Source: Phytophthora sp. 'mugwort'
Taxonomy: Eukaryota > Oomycota > Peronosporomycetes > Peronosporales > Peronosporaceae
Length of the DNA: 64,000 nucleotides
NCBI GenBank assembly: GCA_033558025.1
Contig: JAUCEF010000007.1
Span: 7,564,001 to 7,628,000, forward strand
Direction: 5' to 3'
The notes under the pieces are model-generated. The model was given only the letters and a program-made list of their open reading frames with translations. It was not told where the DNA came from and ran no database searches. This document shows, one piece after another, positions 20,121 through 30,339 of the stretch; position 1 is the stretch's first letter; the number at the start of each line of letters is the position of its first letter. A program made the translations under genes and the position numbers.

Positions 20121-23100
20121 TCAGCATGCAAGCACAACTAGAGGCATATCGAGAGCATCGTACGTGTCTATCCGATGACGGATGTGAATTTGGATCTTCC
20201 TGTCGTGTCGTAGGATGCCGCGGCCCTTCCTCGAGACACTGCCCATATTATTGGTGCTATTGCCGCCAGCACCATTTGCTCCAGCACTATTAGGAGGCAC
20301 ATAGTTGAAATTCTGTCGGTCTAGCGCCTCACTGATAACGCGGTAGATCTTACGAAACTTCTGCCAGTTCACAAGTCCATCCTCCATAGACTTCATGGCT
20401 TCCTCATAAGTAAACAAATCCTTGACTAAGATGAACCAACAGGCAAGTCGTGGCTGGCCTTCCGCCAGTGCAAACGCTTGACGATAGCTGCGGTAGTTAT
20501 CATCGGGTGAGCATACCTGCTGGAGACATTGGTATTTCTCCTGCGCAGCAGCACCCACCAGGCTCCACGTTGTATTGAGCTGCCGGATACACGGTGCCGA
20601 GAGTCCTGTCGTGATCTCGAACAGCGAATTAAAGTTGTTCATCTGGTAGCAATTGTCAGCTGCATCAATGAAAAGGGAGATCATCTTGGCGCGTTCCACA
20701 GCCTGCAACTGCGGGTGTAGAATCTCACTAGAAACCCATTCAGCCGTCGCGTCAAAGAGCTCGATCAGTGCCATCACGTGTGGGGCCTCTCGGTGTTTGT
20801 TCTCACGCGTCCATGCTTTGTTGGTCAGCTCACGAGGATTCAGCTTGGAAAAGTATTGATCTGCCTCCATGAGGGAGAGCTGATCAGCCAACTCCTGTGC
20901 CATCAATCCGGACAAAGGCTCCACGTTATCGTAGCTGATGCGTGCACTCTTGCGAGATGCCGCCGTAAGTCGGGCACGTTGCAACGTATCCTGAATAATT
21001 TCATCGAAGCCACCTGCACTGTTACCATTGGCATTCGCTTTGATCGCAGCCTCAACACTGCCAGTGGTGATTCCCCGCGCAATCTTTGGAGCCACTGTAG
21101 GTACAACGCCGTGTGGCTGGGTACCATTGCGCAGTATCCGATCCCTTGTAGCTGCTGCTGCTACGGCTTGGTCATCTGTCGCCGCAGGAATTGATCGACT
21201 TCGGAGCTGGAAAATGTCGCCATTCGAATTCTTCGTACGTAATTTCACCATGGATCGCTTACGCTTCGGGTCGGAAGACGATCGTGCCAGAGCAAGTTTG
21301 GTAGCAGCTTGAGACCGCAATCGGGAATGTGACGCCCCACGATCACTAAGTTGGTGCGCCATCGCTAGTGCAACAGCACTCTGAGGATCCGGGATGACGT
21401 CACCTCCTAGCTTACTAAATGGTTTATCCGGCAGTGCTGACGCAGACGACGAAGTCACAAGTGCGGGAGGTGGCGGAACTTTAGCAGGTCCTCTCTGCGA
21501 TTGCGCTTTTGCCTGAGCTTGAGCTTGAGCTTGAGTCTGTGCGTGCGCTTGCTGCTTCTGCGCTGAGAGTAACTGCGCAACAGTCAGCAGCAAGTTGTCA
21601 GCGTGTCGACGAATGGATGGAATGGGCGATGTATTCTTAATCTCGCTCAGGAACGCCATGAGTTTCTTCTGAGCCCTGCGGTCGTTCGCCAGATCTTGAT
21701 CAATAAAACCACTTTCCTTAATCCAGAACTTGAGTACGCTCAGCAGACGCATGATGGACACGTTGGCCTCCATGCCAGTGTTAATATCGGATCGGGCGGT
21801 AGAAATGGACGTCAGGTTTGACGAGCGCTGCTCATTCTGCTCCTCGAGAGTGATTTGGTCAAGCAGCCGCTGCGTTTCTTCAATTGTCTCCGCGTCAACG
21901 TTTCCACAAAGCGAAAGTACTGCAGTGTAGCGCTTCAAGAGCTTTTTAATGAAGTCATATGATGAACAGAAAGAGCGATACGTTAGCAGGAACACGTCAC
22001 GAAATTCCGTGTCATACTGATGAGCATCTGTGAGACGCGCGATGAGTTTGCCAAGAGATGCGTGAGAAATCTCGCGCTTGCCACCCATACCGCGTTCTGG
22101 GGTTTCATAACGAATACGGACAGGTCGAGGTTTCGGCATAACCTCGTCATCACCGGTAGCATCGTTGTCGGACTGGGGGACTTTTCGTGCCAATGAGCGA
22201 GGAGTAGTCGAACCCTGTCCGTCCGGAGACAATGACAAAGGAGGAGGTGGTGGAGGTAATCCTGTACTGATCCCTGGTGACGATGGATGTTTCGAACCTC
22301 GTGACGTGCTTCGTGCTCGTGTTCTCGTCTGATCCATCAACGGTGAGTCACTCCCACGCCTTCGGGTAGTTGCTGCTACCTGATCTGGAGGGGGTGGACT
22401 CTCCATGAGTTGGCGACTGCGGTGATTACTGTATAACCTTCTTGGTGATGTCGGCTCCCGTCCTTGGCGTTCATCATCCGTGCCGCTAGAATTTCCAGAA
22501 ATCGATCTTTGTAGTCGAATCTGCCACCGCTCCAAGCTGCTCGTCGTCCTACCCGGACTACTCGTCGTACCAACCCCCGGACTGCTTGAACCAATCCGTG
22601 GACTACTGGTCACTCCTGGCTTCCCCACACTCCTAGAAGGCTGTCGAACAGGTGACGACGGCATTGGTGTAGGTCCTGATGACGTCCGACGCGCACTGTT
22701 ACTGTTCGCAGGCGCTGTAGCCCGTCGTTTCACCACCATCCTTGATGGTTTCGTAGCTAACTGCTGCTGTCTTTGCTGTTCCGAGAGTCCAGCAATCTCC
22801 TCCTTATCACTCCCATGTCCACCAGACGACGAGGACGAATAATTCTCGGGCGAAGCCGGCGGCGACTCCGCAGTCGTCACAGTCGCCTCCTTCTTCGTGT
22901 GGGTCTTGGCGAACACCTTGGACGCGAACTTCTCGGGACCAATATCGGTGTCACCAGCGGGTACCTCTGGCACGGTCACATCTCCGGTAATATCTCTAGT
23001 TCGTGGACGTCTGTAGTGACTGTGACTATGATGGCGGTGCGGGGACGAGACCCCACGTCGTCTCGCGCTCTTCGTGTCGTGGTCCGGCTGGCTGTGGTGC

Positions 23101-23444
23101 GTGTGACGTCGTGCACTTCTAGGCGCCTCGGCTCCGGAGAAACTAGTGGCTGTGGACGAAGCGTCCACAGAGGATGCGGTGGACAGCGTCGATGAGGATG
23201 TCGCCGTGGCGGTGGCGTCCCCCACGCACTTGCGGTCTCGTCGTCTCGTGCCGCTGGCGGCACTGCGTGCGCCCATTGTGGCGACCGAGGAGGAAGAGGA
23301 CGAGCTTATGACGCTTGTGGTGCTAGCGCTGACGCTGCTGCTACTGTTGCTGACGCTGGAGGGCAGCAGGTTGCGCGCTACGAGTAGTGGCGGCCCCACA
23401 CGTGCCGTGGCTGCGGTCACAGTAGCCGCGCGGTCGTGCGCCAT
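20121..23444 (-). CDS. RasGEF-domain protein (CDC25-type exchange factor)
   Basis: 1107 residues from ATG 23444 (MAHDRAATVTA). The frame stays open to 23669, but that extra part reads like leader sequence. Residues 1-450 are disordered, rich in Ser/Thr/Arg/Pro. RasGEF_N is at about 455-590 (ISHASLGKLIARLTDAHQYD, FRDVFLLTYRSF, FIKKLLKRY). A Gln/Ala hexamer repeat and further linker follow. The catalytic CDC25 domain is about 845-1050: MAQELADQLSLMEADQYFSK, LNPRELTNKAWTRENKHREA, RAKMISLFIDAADNCYQMNN, FNSLFEITTGLSAPCIRQLN, with the helical-hairpin region NYRSYRQAFALAEGQPRLAC intact. It should catalyse GDP/GTP exchange on Ras-family GTPases at membranes. The short tail after 1060 ends DTYDALDMPLVVLAC; a CAAX-like motif is not clear. 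Confidence 0.92.
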   Translation of the reverse strand: MAHDRAATVTAATARVGPPLLVARNLLPSSVSNSSSSVSASTTSVISSSSSSSVATMGARSAASGTRRRDRKCVGDATATATSSSTLSTASSVDASSTATSFSGAEAPRSARRHTHHSQPDHDTKSARRRGVSSPHRHHSHSHYRRPRTRDITGDVTVPEVPAGDTDIGPEKFASKVFAKTHTKKEATVTTAESPPASPENYSSSSSGGHGSDKEEIAGLSEQQRQQQLATKPSRMVVKRRATAPANSNSARRTSSGPTPMPSSPVRQPSRSVGKPGVTSSPRIGSSSPGVGTTSSPGRTTSSLERWQIRLQRSISGNSSGTDDERQGREPTSPRRLYSNHRSRQLMESPPPPDQVAATTRRRGSDSPLMDQTRTRARSTSRGSKHPSSPGISTGLPPPPPPLSLSPDGQGSTTPRSLARKVPQSDNDATGDDEVMPKPRPVRIRYETPERGMGGKREISHASLGKLIARLTDAHQYDTEFRDVFLLTYRSFCSSYDFIKKLLKRYTAVLSLCGNVDAETIEETQRLLDQITLEEQNEQRSSNLTSISTARSDINTGMEANVSIMRLLSVLKFWIKESGFIDQDLANDRRAQKKLMAFLSEIKNTSPIPSIRRHADNLLLTVAQLLSAQKQQAHAQTQAQAQAQAKAQSQRGPAKVPPPPALVTSSSASALPDKPFSKLGGDVIPDPQSAVALAMAHQLSDRGASHSRLRSQAATKLALARSSSDPKRKRSMVKLRTKNSNGDIFQLRSRSIPAATDDQAVAAAATRDRILRNGTQPHGVVPTVAPKIARGITTGSVEAAIKANANGNSAGGFDEIIQDTLQRARLTAASRKSARISYDNVEPLSGLMAQELADQLSLMEADQYFSKLNPRELTNKAWTRENKHREAPHVMALIELFDATAEWVSSEILHPQLQAVERAKMISLFIDAADNCYQMNNFNSLFEITTGLSAPCIRQLNTTWSLVGAAAQEKYQCLQQVCSPDDNYRSYRQAFALAEGQPRLACWFILVKDLFTYEEAMKSMEDGLVNWQKFRKIYRVISEALDRQNFNYVPPNSAGANGAGGNSTNNMGSVSRKGRGILRHDRKIQIHIRHRIDTYDALDMPLVVLAC
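21505..21542 (-). repeat. Hexanucleotide coding repeat (Gln-Ala)
   Basis: The plus strand shows repeated GAGCTT hexamers, translated on the minus strand as alternating Gln/Ala (QTQAQAQAQAKAQ) within the linker of the RasGEF protein. Such a repeat can vary in length between strains without breaking frame. Confidence 0.7.
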
Positions 23445-23883
23445 GGCGTGGGGAAGGGGATCTGCAGAATAGATTAAGATACCTGTAGAGAGACGCCAGT
23501 GAAGGGGGAGCAAGACAGTAGTGACGTTGCCCCTCGGTCTCTCTTGAGCTCGCTCGATAGTCGGCACCCTGGGTCTCCGTCTCTCAAGGGTAACGGGTAT
23601 TCTGGCCAATGGGAAGGATATTAATCTCGCGATTGGATGAAAGTAGAACCGAGTTTCGACCAATGACACAACGGAGACCGGGACGTAACGTTCAGAGCGT
23701 GTTGTTGTAAAGGCAACTTGCTACGGTAACGGTATTTTATATCCTGCTACAGCACATGGCAGATAAACATTTCATACGGACTATTAAAATGCGGCATAAC
23801 CACACTGATCTTATTTCGAAGGAGCCCACCATCTCGGGTGATCGGCGTTGCTGCAGCGTAAGTATATAGAGATTGCCAGGTCT
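23445..23883. other. Intergenic: RasGEF leader and 3' side of the zinc-ribbon gene
   Basis: Both flanking genes are on the minus strand. The part next to 23444 is the probable RasGEF promoter and leader. No further gene is seen. Confidence 0.5.
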
Positions 23884-24641
23884 TCATGTGTGAACGTGAT
23901 TGCCACCACTCGGACGCTGCCGCAGCAGGTCAATGGCAAGCATCACTGCTGGCTTGGGTAGAAGTTGGGGAATCAGTGGCCCTATGTTGGTGATTTTAAT
24001 ATCGCGCTGACCCCCATACCAGTTGGCACGAGTCAGGAGGTCTTGTATCATTGCAATTCCATACAGACAGCGTGAGTAGTAACGTACCGTGAACTGGGCC
24101 TTCTTGGCATTGCGCTTGGGCGCCGGCCGTTGAAAAGAAAAGGACACGGGAAGTCCGACGAGCAGCTCCTCGAGCACTCGAGGCAGACTAGGATACATAT
24201 AGAGGATTTCGCTCTTCATCTTCGATGCGGGAACGCCTAAGAGCAACTCCGCTACCTCGTCGAACAGTATGGCATCCGCTACAGTTGATCCATATAAAAG
24301 TTGCAGCTGCAACAACCTTAGCACAAGTCGCGACGCATTAACGCGACACTAGTGTTCCAACATGACTTACGTACCTTCAGTCGATACTTTAATTGCAACT
24401 GGTTTATACGACTGAAAGTGCTGCAGGACGCGCATTGCACGCGCAGCTCCATACCCGCGTTAGAAGCCAATTGGGCAGTCATGGAGGTGAAGCAGCGAGG
24501 ACACGCCGCGTAGCTGCAGTAAGTTCACGTCGTATTTAGTAAACACTCTTCCAGCAACAGGCATGTCAACGCAGTACCGTACACCATATCCTGTAGCGAC
24601 GCCTTCTCGATCACTCCACTCGGCACGAACTCCGTCGTCAT
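23884..24641 (-). CDS. Small zinc-ribbon/OB-fold protein resembling the RPA1 C-terminal domain
   Basis: Three exons fit splice sites and phases: 24641-24583, 24513-24375, 24306-23884, giving 206 residues. Exon 1 starts MTTEFVPSGVIEKASLQDM. Exon 2 carries YAACPRCFTSMTAQLASNAG and LRVQCASCSTFSRINQ, a CxxC...CxxC ribbon of the type set into the last OB fold of RPA1. Exon 3 continues LQLLYGSTVADAILFDEVAE and LLLGVPASKM, the beta strands and helix that follow the ribbon in RPA-like OB folds. RPA1 is a single-stranded-DNA-binding subunit for replication and repair; this protein has only the last domain, so it may be a dedicated repair or telomere factor (SHLD2- or RPA-like). It lies divergently against the oxygenase gene, 95 bp apart. 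Confidence 0.55.
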
Positions 24642-24736
24642 GGCTCTTGAACCCAATACTGTAGTGATAAACAATTCACGAACTGTACTATCGCATACTA
24701 TGCAGAACAAAAGGACAAAAGGATGACACACAAAAA

Positions 24737-25871
24737 ATGCTTGGGCGCCTTGGTGAAAGGCTCCACCTCTCGCCATTCTCATCGCTGCAGTCACCAGTCC
24801 CAACCCAAGTCCGGGCTGGCGCTAATTGCGAGGTGTCTGTGACGTCTGAATTAGCGAACGATTTTCTTCGGGATGGCTACTACGTGGTGCGCGACGCCTT
24901 CCCAGTCGAGTATCTCCGTCATTTGCGTGACGAAATGAAATTGTTGCGTACAAGTGGCCAACTGTACCCGAACTCGACGCACATTTTGCTGAAGGAAATT
25001 TCTGACACTGTCCATGGGAGCAAATCGACGACCAAGACTGTTGTTGGAGAAGCACGACATCCTCGAGACCGAATTGGCACTCGATACGATTCGAGACCAG
25101 ACGTCCGTGCCGTTCCTGAGGGATTTCTTCGAGCAGCAAGTGCTGTTTGGCCCACTACGTCAAGCATTGCCGAACTGGCTGGGGCTAGCAGACCAAATGG
25201 TGAAAGTACAACGCAATGCTGGACGAGGAGCCTGTTTTCCCCTACACTTTGACACGTACGGGGACGACGGCAAGTGCGTCACAGCTGTGCTTTACTTGAA
25301 TGAAGAATGGAAGCGGGGAGACGGGGGTGAGATCGTACTTTACCCATTCCCGAAATCACGTGTCGTAGTGAAGCCGCGTTTTGGCGAGTTGGTGCTGTTT
25401 TCTTCCCAGCAAATGCTGCACCTCGTCATGCCTGCCATCAAGCCCAGGTACGCTCTTACGACGTGGATGTACCATTCCCCCCAACCGACTGCAAAGGCTG
25501 AAAGCGCTGCCTACTATCAGAGTATTGCAACTGAACAGGTATCGGACGTGGCTACGGCGGCGTTCGGGGCCATGATGACCAAAATATTGCGATCTCCCTT
25601 TCGCAGACATCTACTGAAGTTGGTTTATAAGGACGAGTGGGTTCAATCGTTACATGAATCACATTTGCAAACAGAAGCGTTCGACCACTATATGACGACC
25701 CACAAGCAAGAGTTGCAAGTGATTGAGACTGCAACAACTCGGATGCTGACTAATTTTCGAGCCAAGGACGGCAGCAATAAATTGCCGCTAACGTGGGAAG
25801 AGTTATTGCAGCAGATAGAAAATGATGCGAATCGCCAGTTTATTCGAAACCTTCAGTTGCAATGGTTTTAA
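24737..25871 (+). CDS. 2OG-Fe(II) oxygenase, prolyl-4-hydroxylase-like, with an apparent frame break
   Basis: The N-terminal part (24737 to about 25012) reads LANDFLRDGYYVVRDAFPVE and YLRHLRDEMKLLRTSG. The catalytic part, from about 25014 to the stop at 25871, is one frame over: LLEKHDILETELALDTIRDQ, GACFPLHFDTYGDDGKC with the H-x-D iron ligands, TAVLYLNEEWKRGDGGEIVL, and FSSQQMLHLVMPAIKPRYAL with the distal His and the 2-oxoglutarate-binding Arg. The family hydroxylates proteins or small molecules using Fe(II), O2 and 2-oxoglutarate. The gap between frames is too short for an intron, so there is a one-base shift near 25012-25030 (mutation or sequence error). Substrate unknown. Confidence 0.7.
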
Positions 25872-25947
25872 TAGTCATTGAAGTTAGGTTTCTTTTTACG
25901 TGGAATACTGAGTCCTTTGCGTCCTCCACCGAGCAAGAACGCTCCTC

Positions 25948-27145
25948 TTACTGCGTACATCCACGAGACAATAGAGTCCAGCTCTTTGGCTCCTTTGCTC
26001 GGATATAAAACTTATTCGTCAGATTTAACACAACACAAGAATGATTTGGCACGATAACGAGGCGTTCGCCAAATAGCAGGCGAAGGAATCCCTTCGACCT
26101 TCTTCGCCCAGTCATGCTCCTCTGACAGGCTGGCACTTCGAAGCAGATCAACGCTTCGCTATTCTCGAGCAGTGTCTTGTTCCGAGTAGGCTCTTCCACG
26201 ACACGATCGAAATCCTTTTCATAAAAGGCAAGCCCGAAGCACGATGAGCCAAACTCGCCATCCGATCGCGGTCCATCAGAGCTGAGTACCATGGACCCGG
26301 CGTCAATAATGAAATTGTACTTGTTTGAGCTAACGACCGTAGCCAAACGGTCAAAGCCACATCTTGCACGGAAAATAGCCCCATGCGAACGGGCGTGCGG
26401 TCAAGGAAGACATAATTTCCAGGACGAATCTCGGTAATTCCAACAAAGCTCTTACGAGCCCGTTCCGTCAGAGTGCTCCCCACGGACACACCGGAACTGC
26501 AATTCCATTTGCCTCCAGCGTGTCCTTAATGCGGATCATAGTCTGTCTCTCCGTTTCCGCTACTTCAGAGCACTCCGCTACCGACTTACAGCGGTACGCG
26601 TGGCCTACATGGGACAGCAATCCTCGAAACTCCAGGCTGCTCGTCTTGACAATCCGCTGCGCCAGCTGCAGTAGTTTCGGGTCGTCCTCCTCAATACCCA
26701 CGCGGTGGTACCCGACGTCAACATGGACGAGCAGTCGCACAGTGCAGCCACAAGCCTCCGCCGCCTTCTGCGCAGCATCAACTCCCTCCGAGCTGTCCAC
26801 CGTCAGCAAGAACTCTACGCCGAGCTCCTGCGCGGCCTTAAGCACCACTTGCACCTATTGGTCTGTACCACCGGATACGCGAGTGCCAGACTTGTGAGAC
26901 CCGGCACTCCAGCGCGCAAGAACTGCAGCGCTTCGGATGGTTTGGATACTGTGAGGCCACAAGCTCCGACTGCAATCTGCATGGCCGCGATCTCGCGCGT
27001 CTTGTGTGTCTTGGCGTGGGGTCGGAGGTTCACGCGGTTTGCCGTTGCCAGCGGCGCCTGCATCCGCTCGACATTGTGAAGCAGACGCCTCTCGTCTCGC
27101 ATCACGCTAGGCGTCTCCATCCAATCGCAGAGGCCCATTGCTCGC
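25948..27145 (-). pseudogene. D-serine dehydratase-like (DSD1 / D-threonine aldolase fold), three frame breaks
   Basis: The minus strand starts MRAMGLCDWMETPSVMRDER near 27145 and has the PLP-lysine box NLRPHAKTHKTREIA, SKPSEALQFLRAGV and LALAYPVVQ. The frame changes near 26855, then LGVEFLLTVDSSEGVDAAQK and LLVHVDVGYHRVGI; it changes again near 26487, then GSTLTERARKS and IRPGNYVFLDRTPVRMGLFS; and once more near 26347, then IIDAGSMVLSSDGPRSDGEF and IVPNHSCVVLNL, the His-x-Cys zinc site of eukaryotic DSD1. The family deaminates D-Ser using PLP and zinc. All motifs remain, but three one-base shifts break the product. It is divergent from the TrhO gene, about 100 bp apart. Confidence 0.8.
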
Positions 27146-27246
27146 ATGCTTCGGAAGGGATGATTGCTACTGTATGTCAAAAGTTACTTGAAGTTACTAA
27201 AACGCCCACACCTTAATAGAAGGCGGTTTGAAACGAGAGGCCATAA

Positions 27247-28238
27247 ATGGCAATGCGAACAGAGACCGAGGATGCGACCGGGACTCTATACGTGAACTCG
27301 TCGGCCTATGGGTTCTGCGTGTTCGTTGCAGAGCGATTGACTGAGCTCAAGGAACAACTGCTGCTAGTCGCAGCGCGTTTCGGTGAGGATCAACTTCGTG
27401 GGACGATTTTGTTGTCATGCGAAGGAGTGAACATTCGGCTATCTGGAACGTTGGAGGCTGTGGAGGCCATGAAGGTCGCGGTCATTGATCTTGATACGGA
27501 TATCCGCGGGATGGAGTTTAAAGATTCGTACTCCGAGCGTATGACGCTGCCGAGGATGCTGGTGAAGATCAAGAAAGAGGTGATCTCCATGGGCATGAAG
27601 GAGGTCAATCCAGCCGTGACCGGACTTGCAGCGCACATTTCAGCTGAAGAGTTCAAGACGTGGATGGATGACGGCAAGGATATGATAGTCTTAGACACAA
27701 GGTGCAGCGGGATAGTGTGGTGGCGTTTTGTTGTTGTCAGCAGAAGAGCTGACGTTGGTAAGTTTTGGGCTTCTGATGCAGGAACGACTACGAAGTGAGA
27801 TTGGGAACGTTCAAGAACGCGGTGGACCTGAACATCAAAAGCTTCCGTGCATTTCCAAATGAAGCTCGAGCACAGCTGCAACAAGTACCAAAGGAAAAAC
27901 CCGTCGTGATGTTCTGCACTGGCGGCGTTCGGTGTGAGAAGGCGTCGTATGCACTGCTAAACGAAGGCCACAAGGAGGTCTATCAGCTGGATGGTGGCAT
28001 CCTCAACTACTTTGAAAAGGTGGGTGGCGCACACTATAAGGGCGACTGCTACATCTTCGACGACCGCGTGGCGCTTAAGCCGGATCTCACTGAAGCGGCG
28101 GTGGTGTCCTGCTTCACTTGCCGCAGTCCGCTGACGAAGGAGGATCAACATTCGCCGGACTACGAGCCGAACAAGCAATGCCCGTACTGTAAGAACGGTA
28201 AGCAGGACTTCCGCCACGCAGGCAAACAGCGGTCATAG
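27247..28238 (+). CDS. TrhO-type rhodanese (tRNA U34 hydroxylase, UPF0176), 2 exons
   Basis: Exons 27247-27701 and 27782-28238 (intron 80 nt, donor GTGCAG, acceptor GCAG) join to 303 residues with matching phase. The N-terminal acylphosphatase-like domain shows GTILLSCEGVNIRLSGTLEA and FKDSYSERMTLPRMLVKIKK. The rhodanese domain has LDTRNDYEVRLGTFKNAVDL across the splice, then VVMFCTGGVRCEKASYALLN with the catalytic-loop Cys, and YQLDGGILNYFEKVGG. The C-terminus has FDDRVALKPDL and two cysteine pairs (SCFTCRSPL, QCPYCKNG). In bacteria TrhO forms 5-hydroxyuridine at wobble U34 of some tRNAs. The order of domains and length match the family. Location in the cell (cytosol or organelle) cannot be told; no targeting peptide is evident. 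Confidence 0.92.
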
Positions 28239-29412
28239 TTCAAGGCTGAAAATGAATGGCCACGATGGGGTTTGCTGTGAAGCGCGAAGTTTCGAAAATC
28301 TTGTGTGTAGCGAAAAGTGAAGACTGTCACTTAATATAGTTGCCTTGCACTTGAAATACTTACCGGGTAATACTATTCTCGCCAGGGGTGAATACTGTAG
28401 CCACGAAAAGATGGTGGCAGCTACAGTATTTGCCAGTCGTATTTAACTTAGTAAGTTGAAAAGTTTGCTTCCCACTGCCGAAGGTTTGACAAGCGAATAA
28501 TAATCTGTCCCACTGGACTATGTCCTTTTGGGTCTCGTAATTGTTCTTTTGATGCAGACCGCGTTCGCTGAGTCTGAAACCAGCCTCACAAAGCTCAGAA
28601 CCTGGAGCACACGATGGTAATTTTACACTCATTCGTTGGTGGTTTTAGCGTCACAAGCGGGCGCTAAGTGCGCTCTTCGCAGCCGTGGAATAAGGTTATT
28701 TTTCGCAATTCATTCAAAATTAGCGATATTAGACCGACAAGATTCTCCGACAGGCGTGCTATCATTCTACCTTGTCTAAATACCAATACGAGCTGGATTA
28801 AAGGTTCTTTAGCAGCGAGGTTTTACTGCTATCATCAATATATTAACCAATCAGCAACTGGATCCTCTTTTTACATAACATATTGACCAATTACATATTG
28901 ACCAATTAAAACCCAAGTGTGGTAAGCATTAAAGCGTAAATGGCCATTTTCAGTTGGAATGGAGAAGTATACATTTATTTAAATACAGTAATACTTCAAG
29001 TACCGGTATCGTAATACAGATCACTGACACACACACTCCTTTTCCGCCAATCCCGGGGTTTGGCACATACGATTTCTCTGGCCAGCAATCGGACGACGTG
29101 CGTCATCGACTGCCGCGCAAAACCTCATAGAATTCCCAGCCAGAGGCTCAAAAACTCTGCTTGCAGGACACCAGCACCGCACGTGACCTACGCGTTCCTC
29201 AACAATCTCCGTGTGCAACCACTGCCCAGTGCCTCTGATCCCTTGCAGTGAATCAACAGATCCGGGCGCTCCAGACACGAAACGGGCAAATCGGCAGCAA
29301 AGGTGAGCAGCATACAAACTTGCAGTCATTCGCCGTGAGCAAAGACACACGAACGTGTAGACCGCCCAAATTCGCTGAAAAACGCACTGCGATCTCAAGG
29401 TCAGGCACTACA
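28239..29412. other. AT-rich intergenic region without recognisable gene
   Basis: A minus-strand frame at 28632-28360 (MSVKLPSCAPGSELCEAGFR...) has no domain I recognise. A perfect tandem pair of ACATATTGACCAATT lies at about 28877-28907. The frame upstream of 29413 stays open back to 29248 and could extend the M48 protein, but its composition is unlike coding sequence of the neighbours. Confidence 0.45.
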
Positions 29413-30339
29413 ATGCGGGTCGCATCACCACAAGTTCCCGACGGCGCGGCCGAGCCCATTTGGAAACTAGTCACGAGATCGACGATCAAGCTCATGTCGA
29501 CGGCTCTGTACTCGAAGCGGTTCATCGGGGCGTCCGCGCTGTTGCTCTACGGGTACGCGTCGTACCCAATCGCAGAGCCCACCAGTACGCACTCGCTTCG
29601 GCTAGCGCAGGGTCTGGACGCCCATGAACTCGATCGCAAGGACCCATTTGCCATCAACGTGAGGAAAATTGCGGCCCGTGTGGGCGTAAAGAACCCAGAG
29701 AGGATCTCCATCCGCGTCGGCGAGCAGTCTGCGGGTGCCTCCATGGGGGCTAACCTCACTGTCGATCAGCGTGGAGCGTGCATCGTACTGCCTATGGAGC
29801 TCTACGACGCCTTCTACGCACCAGCGCACTTGCACGCCAAGTACGACATTCCCAAGCGGGACGAGATCGACTTTGTGCTAGCGCATGAAAGCGCGCACAT
29901 CGCCAAGAACCACTCTATGTACACGGGGGCCTTCTTGCCGGCGTCACTCGTAGGCAGTTGCGTCGCTATTCACAAGATCCCGAACAAATTCATCGCGGGT
30001 ATCGTCGGTGTGCTAGGTATCGCCGTCGGGAACTTGTATCTGTCCTGGAGCGTAGAGCATGAGGCCGATCAGGTGGCTGCCGAGAGCGGGTTTGCACGCG
30101 GCGGAATCAATTGCTTCCAGCGGAAGTTGTCCCGCAACTGCGACATGCGCTCGGTCCTCAACACATGGATGATCACTGAAAGAGGCAACTACTTGGGCGA
30201 CACTTCGCACCCACTTTTGACGTCGCGCATCGAACGGCTGAAACTGCTGACTTCTGCGGAGACCATTAAGCTCGTGGTCACCACCTCGGATGACAGCACC
30301 GATGACGATACCTGCCGAAAAAAGATAGTCGGAATGTGA
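29413..30339 (+). CDS. M48-family zinc metallopeptidase
   Basis: 308 residues from ATG 29413. A hydrophobic segment near residues 35-60 (FIGASALLLYGYASYPIA) is a likely membrane anchor or targeting signal. The catalytic helix is VLAHESAHIAKNHSMYTGAF with the H-E-x-x-H zinc motif at about 158, a second hydrophobic segment follows (FIAGIVGVLGIAVGNLYLSW), and the third ligand box VEHEADQVAAESGF is at about 215. A DTSHPLLTSRIERL motif follows, as in Oma1/HtpX/CAAX-protease relatives (H-P-x-x-x-x-R-I). The layout is closest to single-pass Oma1-like enzymes of mitochondrial quality control, but the subfamily is uncertain. The C-terminus is polar and acidic. Confidence 0.88.
   Translation: MRVASPQVPDGAAEPIWKLVTRSTIKLMSTALYSKRFIGASALLLYGYASYPIAEPTSTHSLRLAQGLDAHELDRKDPFAINVRKIAARVGVKNPERISIRVGEQSAGASMGANLTVDQRGACIVLPMELYDAFYAPAHLHAKYDIPKRDEIDFVLAHESAHIAKNHSMYTGAFLPASLVGSCVAIHKIPNKFIAGIVGVLGIAVGNLYLSWSVEHEADQVAAESGFARGGINCFQRKLSRNCDMRSVLNTWMITERGNYLGDTSHPLLTSRIERLKLLTSAETIKLVVTTSDDSTDDDTCRKKIVGM

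Noticed and set aside
22773..23472. Plus-strand ORFs of 108-140 codons over the RasGEF N-terminus
   Set aside because: Antisense shadows of the Ser/Arg-rich disordered region of the RasGEF protein.
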